A stretch of 8,822 nucleotides of DNA from an uncultured Actinomycetes bacterium (GTDB lineage: Bacteria; Actinomycetota; Actinomycetes; Nanopelagicales; Nanopelagicaceae), in NCBI GenBank assembly GCA_903932705.1, contig CAIZHC010000045.1:1-8822 (forward strand), read 5' to 3'. Positions 1-6,078 of the stretch are shown here, piece after piece; position 1 is the stretch's first letter, and every line of letters starts with the position of its first letter. The position numbers and the translations under genes are program-made. The notes under the pieces were generated by a model. That model was not told the origin of the DNA and searched no databases. It saw only the letters and a program-made list of their open reading frames with translations.

Positions 1-1871
1 TCAAAAAGTTCGAGGAACTTGGTCAATGGATCGTAAATGCATATACCTTCAACGTCGAAAACACGGCGGTCATAAATTAGGTCAAGAGCAACTTGCAGAG
101 CCTCTGGCTCGATGCGGGCAATAGGCGTGATCTTGGAAGGATGAACAATTGCCGAATCAAGGCCAGCTTTGACGGCCTCTGAAAGAAATACTGAGTTAAG
201 AATGATGCGAGCTGCAGGGTTTAAACCAAATGAAACATTGCTAACTCCGAGGGTTGTCTGAACTCCGGGGTATAAACGCTTCAATTCTCGAATTGAATTA
301 ATAGTCTCTTCGCCATCTTTACGAGTCTCTTCTTGACCAGTGGCAATTGGAAAAGTGAGGCAATCAATCAGAATGTCACCGACATTCATACCCCACTTGC
401 CGGTGAGATCTTCGATAAGGCGAGTTGCCACTTTAATCTTCCACGCTGAAGTACGAGCCTGCCCCTCTTCATCAATAGTCAGCGCGATAACTGCAGCGCC
501 GTGTTCTTTTACCAGAGGCATGATGCGCGCAAATCTAGATGTAGGTCCGTCGCCATCTTCAAAGTTAACTGAATTGATTACACTTCGTCCACCAAGTAAT
601 TCAAGTCCGGCCTTAATAACGGCGGGTTCTGTGGAATCCAAAACAATCGGAAGAGTGGATGCGGTTGCGAGTCTGGATGCCAATTCCTGCATATCTTTAA
701 CGCCGTCACGGCCTACATAGTCGACAGATAAATCAAGCATGTGAGCGCCATCGCGAATTTGATCTCGGGCTATTTCAATACAAGATTGCCAATCCTCATT
801 GAGGAGGGCATCACGAAATGCTCTTGAACCATTTGCATTAGTTCTCTCACCTATGGACAGGTATGAGAGATCTTGGCGGAATGGTACAAATTGATAGATA
901 GAACTTGCGCCGCGCTCCAAATGAGGAGTGCGCTCCACTACTTCTGAACCAGAGAGTAAATCCACAACTTCCTTTAGGTGGGCAGGTGTAGTTCCGCAAC
1001 AACCTCCAACAATTGAGACTCCGTAACTCTTGCGAAATTCCAAGAGATACTTTGCAAGCTCTGGTCCTGTAAGTGGGTAATGAGCGCCATCTGCACCGAG
1101 AATCGGTAGTCCAGCATTTGGCATAACTGAGATGCGCGCACTTGTACCTTGCGATAACGCTCTCAGATGTTCACTCATTTCGGCTGGGCCAGTTGCGCAA
1201 TTCAGGCCGATGACATCAATCTCAAGGGGTTCTAAAGCATTGAGGGCGGCGCCAATTTCAGAGCCCAGCAGCATGGTTCCAGTTGTTTCAACGGTAACTT
1301 GTGCAATCAGAACCACATCACGATCTGACTCAGCAATCGCTAATCGTGCACCATTGACTGCAGCCTTAGCTTGGAGCAGATCTTGAGTTGTTTCAATCAG
1401 GAGCGCATCAGAGCCACCATCAATTAAGCCTTTGGAAGCTGTTGCGTATGCTTCTTTCAATTTCTGATAAGTGGTGTGACCGAGAGTTGGCAATTTAGTT
1501 CCCGGTCCAAGTGAACCTAAGACAAAACGAGGCTTCTCAAGTGTGGAATATTCATCTGCGACTTCGCGTGCCAATTTCGCACCGGCAAGAGCCAATTCGT
1601 AAATACGTTCTTCAATCTGATATTCAGCCAAGTTGGCAAAATTGGCTCCGAAAGTATTAGTTTCAATCGCATCGACGCCAACATCTAAATACTCTCGATG
1701 AACCGCCTTCACAATATCTGGGCGTGAGACATTGAGTATCTCGTTGCAGCCCTCAAGCCCCTGGAAGTCTTCTAAGGATGGGTTGGCTGCTTGAAGCATA
1801 GTTCCCATGGCGCCATCTGCGACGATGGTGCGCAAAGAGAGCGTTCTGCGAAAAAGGGAGTCTTTCTTCAT
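1..1871 (-). CDS. metH: Cobalamin-dependent methionine synthase, N-terminal half (partial, runs off left edge)
   Basis: Transfers a methyl group from 5-methyltetrahydrofolate through cobalamin to homocysteine, giving methionine in the cytoplasm. The 623 complete codons present are free of stops. The homocysteine-binding barrel fills about residues 10-310, starting with the VADGAMGTML motif. It carries the three expected zinc ligands: Cys225 (in LNCATGP) and Cys291-Cys292 (in GGCCGTTP). The pterin-binding barrel follows from about residue 336, opening with SIGERTNANGS (residues 339 onward) and including the LDLSVDYVGRDG segment. The window ends just after this barrel, so the cobalamin and AdoMet reactivation domains of a full protein of about 1,200 residues lie to the left. 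The ATG at 1871 is 17 bases after the mshC stop, in the same direction, with no clear Shine-Dalgarno, so translation probably relies on the upstream gene. The ERTNANGS wording is typical of actinobacterial MetH. Identity is secure; whether the missing half is intact cannot be seen. Confidence 0.95.
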   Translation of the reverse strand, partial: MKKDSLFRRTLSLRTIVADGAMGTMLQAANPSLEDFQGLEGCNEILNVSRPDIVKAVHREYLDVGVDAIETNTFGANFANLAEYQIEERIYELALAGAKLAREVADEYSTLEKPRFVLGSLGPGTKLPTLGHTTYQKLKEAYATASKGLIDGGSDALLIETTQDLLQAKAAVNGARLAIAESDRDVVLIAQVTVETTGTMLLGSEIGAALNALEPLEIDVIGLNCATGPAEMSEHLRALSQGTSARISVMPNAGLPILGADGAHYPLTGPELAKYLLEFRKSYGVSIVGGCCGTTPAHLKEVVDLLSGSEVVERTPHLERGASSIYQFVPFRQDLSYLSIGERTNANGSRAFRDALLNEDWQSCIEIARDQIRDGAHMLDLSVDYVGRDGVKDMQELASRLATASTLPIVLDSTEPAVIKAGLELLGGRSVINSVNFEDGDGPTSRFARIMPLVKEHGAAVIALTIDEEGQARTSAWKIKVATRLIEDLTGKWGMNVGDILIDCLTFPIATGQEETRKDGEETINSIRELKRLYPGVQTTLGVSNVSFGLNPAARIILNSVFLSEAVKAGLDSAIVHPSKITPIARIEPEALQVALDLIYDRRVFDVEGICIYDPLTKFLELF

Positions 1872-1884
1872 AAGGCAGTGAGTT

Positions 1885-1899
1885 TAGCCTAGAAGGCTA
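1885..1899. other. Small inverted repeat over the mshC stop codon
   Basis: A perfect 6-bp inverted repeat (TAGCCT / AGGCTA) with a 3-base loop spans the mshC stop codon at the mshC-metH junction. On the minus-strand transcript it is followed by AACTC, not a run of U, so it does not look like an intrinsic terminator. It could slow ribosomes or mark a processing site between the two cistrons, or be chance. It is short enough that chance is a serious possibility. Confidence 0.3.
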
Positions 1900-3139
1900 G
1901 ACCCAATGCGCTATCAAGTAGGCGTGAGAGTTCTCCAGCAGATCCACCAATCTCGCCATCCTCGGTTGCCTTAACCCATTGTTGTAGCAAATCCATGATT
2001 CGAGGAGTATCAAGGTTCTGACTCAGGGCAGAAATAATCTCCGCTCCAAGTTCAGCGGTGGGTGCAACTTCATTTCTCGATAGCGCTGATCTGATTCGCT
2101 CCACCTCGCGTTGCGCACTTTCCAGTGTTTCATTGCTCCACATTCGATCTTCTGAATAATGAGATTGAAGTAAGGCAAACCTAATCACAACAGGATCTAT
2201 GCCTTCAGCAAGTAACTTAGAGACAAATACTAAATTGCCCTTTGACTTACTCATCTTTTCGCCATCGAGACCGACCATACCTGTATGAACATACCCGCGT
2301 GCAAATTGTTGGCCGGTCATTGCCTTCACTTGTATAGCCGACATAAAATGGTGAGGGAAGATGAGATCACTTCCTCCTCCTTGAATATCAATCAGCGCAG
2401 ATCTCGATGAATCTCCAGAGAGGTAACTTTCCCCGAGCAAATACCGCAGACTTATAACCGCACACTCGATATGCCAACCAGGTCGTCCGAAACCATGAGA
2501 TGAATTCCAACCAGGCTCTCCCTTTTTATTTGCCAACCAGAGTAGGGAGTCGAGTGGATGCTCTTTGCCATCTCTATCGGGGTCTCCCCCTCGCTCTCTA
2601 AAGACGGCGATGGCTTCCAATTCGGAAATTGGAAGCTCAGAGAGAAAATTGGAAGTCCTGAAGTAGAGATCGTTATCAACGGAGTAAACAAAACCACCCT
2701 GTTGCATCTTCGTAATAGCATCATCAACAAGATTCATTGTCTGCGTTGCCGGCACAAACCATTCCGGTGAAAGTACTCGTAACGCTTCCATATCTCTTGA
2801 GAATAAATCTGTCTCTTTTTGAGCTAAAGATTCCCAATCAGTTCCATCGCGAGCAGCTCGCTCGAGTAGAGGTTCGTCAATATCGGTGATGTTCTCAACA
2901 AAATGTAGAGACGATCCGATTAGCCGCGAATACCTATTTATGAGATCAAATGTTAAATAGGTAGCGGCGTGTCCCAAATGTGTTGCGTCGTAAGGCGTAA
3001 TTCCGCATACATACATTCTCACATTTGTGTCTGGATCTATCGTGAATCTACCGCTAGAACTTTGGAGAGTGAGAGGGGCTTTCGCCTGTTCAAGTGTGGA
3101 AAGCGCGGGATTGGGCCACGGGTTTTGGAGAATATTCAT
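1889..3139 (-). CDS. mshC: L-cysteine:1D-myo-inositol 2-amino-2-deoxy-alpha-D-glucopyranoside ligase (mycothiol biosynthesis)
   Basis: Joins cysteine to GlcN-inositol using ATP, the penultimate step of mycothiol synthesis in the cytoplasm. The 416 residues match the usual length of about 410. It is a class I aminoacyl-tRNA synthetase relative. The HIGH-type motif is HLGH (residues 54-57), preceded by CGITPYDAT, which is the MshC wording; true cysteinyl-tRNA synthetases have a CGPTVYD-type motif. Likely zinc ligands are Cys45, Cys226 (in GWHIEC) and a histidine at 263 or 264 (in FPHH). The KMSKS loop is intact at 295-299. The tRNA-binding C-terminal region of CysRS is absent, as expected for MshC. 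The ATG start is 16 bases after the stop of the kinase-like gene upstream, with a pyrimidine-rich stretch and no Shine-Dalgarno just ahead of it. metH follows 17 bases downstream. The main alternative, a second CysRS, is disfavoured by the active-site wording and the neighbours. Confidence 0.95.
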   Translation of the reverse strand: MNILQNPWPNPALSTLEQAKAPLTLQSSSGRFTIDPDTNVRMYVCGITPYDATHLGHAATYLTFDLINRYSRLIGSSLHFVENITDIDEPLLERAARDGTDWESLAQKETDLFSRDMEALRVLSPEWFVPATQTMNLVDDAITKMQQGGFVYSVDNDLYFRTSNFLSELPISELEAIAVFRERGGDPDRDGKEHPLDSLLWLANKKGEPGWNSSHGFGRPGWHIECAVISLRYLLGESYLSGDSSRSALIDIQGGGSDLIFPHHFMSAIQVKAMTGQQFARGYVHTGMVGLDGEKMSKSKGNLVFVSKLLAEGIDPVVIRFALLQSHYSEDRMWSNETLESAQREVERIRSALSRNEVAPTAELGAEIISALSQNLDTPRIMDLLQQWVKATEDGEIGGSAGELSRLLDSALGLAF

Positions 3140-3155
3140 GAGGAGTAAAGGTTAT

Positions 3156-3848
3156 CTAAAAAGGCGGCCAAGGGATGGATGGCCAATCTTCACTCGGCTT
3201 AGGAAAGGCACCGTGCTTCAAAAGTTCTTGCAATCTCCCATTTAAAGCTTCGACCTCTCGCCTAGTTAGATATTCACTGAGTAATGAAGCAGCTATCTGA
3301 GATGCCCCTTGGAGGATTTGCTTCTCCTTCTCGGAAAAGCCTTCCCCGGCAAATTGCCAAAGGACAGTTCTTAATTTTGGATCTTCGTGAAAAGTTACGC
3401 CATGATCGCATCCGAAGATAACATCTGGGTTCTTCGGCAAAATATGACCATATTTTCGGTCAGTGTTATTGATGATCGCATCAAATAGGGCCATCGCTCG
3501 AATACTTGGATGTTGGCCTTGTGCAAGATCAACGACATCTACCGCTTCATCTATCTCAATCCATTCTTGAACCATCCCAGGGCCGAAGGGACCGTCGCGC
3601 AGAATCGTGAAGGGGATAAGGTGTAATCCCAACTCTTCAGAGAGAAGATATGCAGCAACCTCGCGACTGGCTAAGTTGCCATCAGGAAAATCCCATAGTG
3701 GTCGTTCTCCGGCGATTGGTTTGTAAATGACTGGTACTTCCATCTCCCCTACAACGCATTTTGCAAAGAGGGTTGCATTTGATGCATCAACGAAACGACC
3801 TTCAACGCTCATCTCGCCGGTTGAAATTACTTTACGAACATCACTCAA
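3156..3848 (-). CDS. SCO1664-family (TIGR03843) protein with PI3/PI4-kinase-like fold, function unknown
   Basis: A 230-residue soluble protein of the SCO1664 / TIGR03843 family, which is mostly actinobacterial and distantly related to phosphatidylinositol 3- and 4-kinases. The kinase-like landmarks are visible and in order. Lys43 in VIYKPIAG is a candidate ATP-binding lysine. A SREVAAYLLSEELG helix starts at residue 61. AIINNTDRKYGHIL holds Asn128 and Asp130, resembling the catalytic NTDR loop of type II PI4-kinases. CDHG with Asp148 is a candidate metal-binding DxG. All key residues are kept, so catalysis is plausible, but the substrate is unknown. The start is TTG, overlapping the DUF3090 stop by 4 bases (TTGA); no in-frame ATG is available nearby, and the nearest ATG is out of frame. 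mshC follows after 16 bases. The family call is secure. Kinase activity is inference, and a HipA- or Fam20-like protein kinase would fit as well. Confidence 0.88.
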   Translation of the reverse strand: MSDVRKVISTGEMSVEGRFVDASNATLFAKCVVGEMEVPVIYKPIAGERPLWDFPDGNLASREVAAYLLSEELGLHLIPFTILRDGPFGPGMVQEWIEIDEAVDVVDLAQGQHPSIRAMALFDAIINNTDRKYGHILPKNPDVIFGCDHGVTFHEDPKLRTVLWQFAGEGFSEKEKQILQGASQIAASLLSEYLTRREVEALNGRLQELLKHGAFPKPSEDWPSIPWPPF

Positions 3849-4408
3849 CGACGATAACCATTGGCTCTCGGACAGAGATGGCCCTCTGGATTAACAGGCA
3901 ATCCGCAGAAGGGACATGGCTGGCGACCAGCAGCGACTGCTGCATCGGTTCTATCGCAAAAAGTTCGGGCTTGGTGAATACGAAGTGAAAAGGAGAGCAA
4001 ATCAGGTGCATCTTCAATCAGGATCGCTTCATCATCGCTCAGTAATTCTGTAAGCGTCTCATCTCCAATAGCCTGAGTTTCAACCAATATTCGCTGCTTC
4101 TCTTGATCCCAACTTATGCCGATTACTCCAGCTCGGAAATCTTCCGTGATAGGAAATTCGAGTGAATCATCATCTCGCTCCCCCACCACATTTAATTCAT
4201 CCAAACTCGCCAATTGATTGCGACGAAGTTCGCGAAGCATAATCCGAAGTCTCTCGGAAAGAGCTAGAGCTTGTGATTTCTCAATAGCCACGCAGGTGGT
4301 ACCAATTGGCGAGGAGACTTGTAAGAAGAATTGTCTTTCGCCCGGAACTCCAACTGTGCCGATAACTGCGCGAGTTACCTGTTCATGTTTATAGATATAC
4401 CTACTCAC
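3845..4408 (-). CDS. DUF3090 (TIGR03847) family protein with zinc-ribbon-like tail
   Basis: A 187-residue conserved actinobacterial protein of unknown function. The N-terminus shows the family pattern, a GTVGVPGERQFFLQ segment at residues 17-30. The middle is acidic. The C-terminus has PCPFCGLP and GHLCPRANGYRR, placing Cys165, Cys168, His177 and Cys179 as likely ligands of one zinc ion. No signal peptide or membrane segment is seen, so it should be cytoplasmic. The GTG start overlaps the phosphatase stop in GTGA, and its own stop overlaps the next start in TTGA, so it is translationally sandwiched between its two partners. Members of this family occur as one of a trio with the MSMEG_4193 and SCO1664 families. 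The family assignment is strong; the tail suggests binding to protein, nucleic acid or a metal, but no function can be assigned. Confidence 0.9.
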   Translation of the reverse strand: MSRYIYKHEQVTRAVIGTVGVPGERQFFLQVSSPIGTTCVAIEKSQALALSERLRIMLRELRRNQLASLDELNVVGERDDDSLEFPITEDFRAGVIGISWDQEKQRILVETQAIGDETLTELLSDDEAILIEDAPDLLSFSLRIHQARTFCDRTDAAVAAGRQPCPFCGLPVNPEGHLCPRANGYRR

Positions 4409-5076
4409 AGATTTCCCGATCCTCCGCCTAGCTGAAATCGATCACGCTTAACTTTCTTATTGCTCCCGATCCCGGATAGATGACCAGTTGAATTTACTTG
4501 AACTACTTGAGAGGAAGGGATTTGGATACGGGTGATAGATGCAGGGTCAATTGAAATTCTTTGAAATTGATCTAAGGAGAGACCCAGATGGAAAGCTACG
4601 ATGGATTTAATTACATCACCGTGCGAGAGAATCAAGATTCGAGACTTACCAGATGCAAGATTTATTACCGCCTGATTTGCGCGGAGCGACATCTCGCCGA
4701 AGCTCTCACCTTCCGGAAAACGGACGGTGCTTGGTCGACTCTGGATACTTTTCCAGAGCTCATTTCGGGAGAGGGTCGATAGAGCTTTTCCTGACCAACT
4801 TCCGTATTCCATCTCAATCAGATCATCCACCAGATGTAATTGTTCAGATCGACCTTGGAGATAAGGAACAAGTGTCTCTTTGCAGCGACGAAGCGGTGAT
4901 GAGTAAATTTCTTCAAATTCCATCTTGGCCAGAACGGGGACAAGTTCAATCGCTTCTTGGCGACCTCGTGGCGAGAGAGCAACTCGATTATCTCGGCCCG
5001 CCAAGATGCCCTTCAAATTCGCGGTGGAATGAGCGTGCCTTACCAAAACAACTTCACATGAGGTGGATTTGGCCAT
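4405..5076 (-). CDS. MSMEG_4193-family histidine phosphatase / putative phosphomutase
   Basis: A 223-residue member of the histidine phosphatase (phosphoglycerate mutase-like) superfamily, TIGR03848 type. The active site is complete: LVRHAHSTAN with Arg13 and the phosphorylated His14, Arg63 in SSPLRR, an acidic residue at Glu88 in the EMEYG segment, and His152 in LSHGD. It should remove phosphate from a small molecule through a phosphohistidine intermediate; a mutase reaction is also possible. The family's typical C-terminal segment ends in a glycine-rich LGGGSG. It is the first gene of the minus-strand run, and its stop overlaps the DUF3090 GTG start by 4 bases. The ATG at 5076 has no Shine-Dalgarno and lies close to the divergent spacer, so a very short leader or leaderless transcript is possible. 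The natural substrate is unknown. Inositol-phosphate compounds are attractive because of mshC, but that is inference. Confidence 0.9.
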   Translation of the reverse strand: MAKSTSCEVVLVRHAHSTANLKGILAGRDNRVALSPRGRQEAIELVPVLAKMEFEEIYSSPLRRCKETLVPYLQGRSEQLHLVDDLIEMEYGSWSGKALSTLSRNELWKSIQSRPSTVRFPEGESFGEMSLRANQAVINLASGKSRILILSHGDVIKSIVAFHLGLSLDQFQRISIDPASITRIQIPSSQVVQVNSTGHLSGIGSNKKVKRDRFQLGGGSGNL

Positions 5077-5124
5077 GTCTGTAGGTTACCGAGAAATTGG
5101 CTCGCGGGTTGCTAGGGTCGGGGA
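5077..5124. promoter_or_regulatory. Divergent 48-bp spacer that must hold or abut two promoters
   Basis: This is the only room between the minus-strand phosphatase operon and the plus-strand aldo/keto reductase. On the plus strand, TAGGGT at 5113-5118 lies six bases before the ATG at 5125, the spacing seen for a -10 box of a leaderless transcript in Actinobacteria. A GGGG run (5120-5123) could instead act as a weak ribosome site for the ATG at 5131. On the minus strand, TAACCT at 5083-5088 lies four bases before the phosphatase ATG. No convincing -35 box accompanies either one. The promoter role is inferred from gene layout; the exact boxes are tentative. Confidence 0.4.
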
Positions 5125-6078
5125 ATGGAGATGCGTACCCTTGGTAAAACCGGTCTTAAAGTTTCTCGTTTAGGACTCGGGACGATGACCTGGGGTCGCG
5201 ATACCGATGAACATGAGGCCGCCAATCAATTACGGATATTCCTAGATGCTGGTGGAAGTTTTATCGATACCGCAGCGGTTTATGGCGATGGAGATTCAGA
5301 GCGTGTTATCGGCGGATTTATAGGCACTCTCGTTTCGCGTGATGAAATCACAATCGCCACCAAAGCAGGTATTTCATTCAATCAAGGTGAGAGAGTAATT
5401 AACAATTCCCGAACCTCGCTCCTTAAGGATCTCGACGGTTCCCTTGAAAGACTTGGGATTGAATATGCCGATCTCTGGCAGGTTCATCAATGGGATTCCA
5501 ATATTCCACTAGATGAGACACTCTCTGCTTTGGATTTCGCGGTGGCAAGCGGCCGAGTTCGTTATGTAGGAATATCTAACTTCGCAGCTTGGCAGATGGC
5601 GCGAGCTGCAACCTTGCAAAATCCCTTATTTGGGAAGGTTGCGCTCAGTTCTATTCAATCTGAATATTCATTGCTAAATCGAAGTGTGGAAAATGATGTT
5701 CTGCCCGCATCTGAATATGTCGGATTAGGTTTTATTGCCTGGTCACCGCTAGGCCGCGGCGTTCTTACGGGAAAATATCGCCTTGGCACGCCTTCGGATT
5801 CCAGAGGAGCTAGCCCGCATTTCTCTGGCTTTATCGCCCCCTACTTAGATAACAGATCTCGAGCCATTGTGGATGCGGTCTGCGTTGCTGCAGAGGGGCT
5901 GGGCTATTCACCCACTGAAGTGGCATTGGGATGGGTACGCGATCAACCTGGAGTGTGTAGCGCAATCGTGGGCGCCAGAACCGGAGCACAACTACGAGGC
6001 GCCTTATCAGTTGAGGAGATAGAACTTCCCGAGCAAGTTAGAGATGCTCTGGATGAAATCTCTTCGCAGAGGGTCTAG
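5125..6078 (+). CDS. Aldo/keto reductase (NADPH-dependent oxidoreductase)
   Basis: A 317-residue cytoplasmic oxidoreductase of the aldo/keto reductase superfamily, normal for the family. It reduces aldehydes or ketones with NADPH on a TIM barrel. The catalytic tetrad is visible: Asp48 (FIDTA), Tyr53 (VYGDG), Lys80 (IATKAG) and His121 (WQVHQWD). Other family marks are GISNFAAWQ near 149, WSPLGRG near 206, and IVGARTGAQL near 281 in the cofactor-binding part. The ATG at 5125 reads MEMRTLGKTGLKVS; the ATG at 5131 (MRTLGKTG) is an equally reasonable start with better spacing from the GGGG run. The gene is divergent from the phosphatase operon and ends with TAG directly against the stop of the convergent hydrolase. 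Its substrate cannot be told from sequence; many relatives act as general carbonyl-detoxifying or sugar-related enzymes. Confidence 0.92.
   Translation: MEMRTLGKTGLKVSRLGLGTMTWGRDTDEHEAANQLRIFLDAGGSFIDTAAVYGDGDSERVIGGFIGTLVSRDEITIATKAGISFNQGERVINNSRTSLLKDLDGSLERLGIEYADLWQVHQWDSNIPLDETLSALDFAVASGRVRYVGISNFAAWQMARAATLQNPLFGKVALSSIQSEYSLLNRSVENDVLPASEYVGLGFIAWSPLGRGVLTGKYRLGTPSDSRGASPHFSGFIAPYLDNRSRAIVDAVCVAAEGLGYSPTEVALGWVRDQPGVCSAIVGARTGAQLRGALSVEEIELPEQVRDALDEISSQRV

Noticed and set aside
340..720. Open frame of 126 codons on the plus strand
   Set aside because: It lies entirely antisense to the pterin-binding domain of metH, whose frame is continuous and family-like; the plus-strand product resembles nothing.
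1132..1386. Open frame of 84 codons on the plus strand
   Set aside because: Antisense to the homocysteine-binding barrel of metH, with no recognisable motif.
1872..1888. Cobalamin or SAM riboswitch ahead of metH
   Set aside because: The gap to mshC is only 17 bases, far too short for such an element, and no such fold is seen inside the mshC 3' end.
1889..3139. Annotation as cysteinyl-tRNA synthetase (cysS)
   Set aside because: The CGITPYDATHLGHA active-site wording, the length of 416 residues and the trio context point to MshC.
4548..4572. Short direct repeat of TTGAAATT
   Set aside because: Two copies of 8 bases inside the phosphatase coding region; too short and AT-rich to be meaningful.
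4653..5084. Open frame of 143 codons on the plus strand
   Set aside because: Antisense to the histidine phosphatase, whose catalytic motifs are intact; the antisense protein has no family-like pattern.
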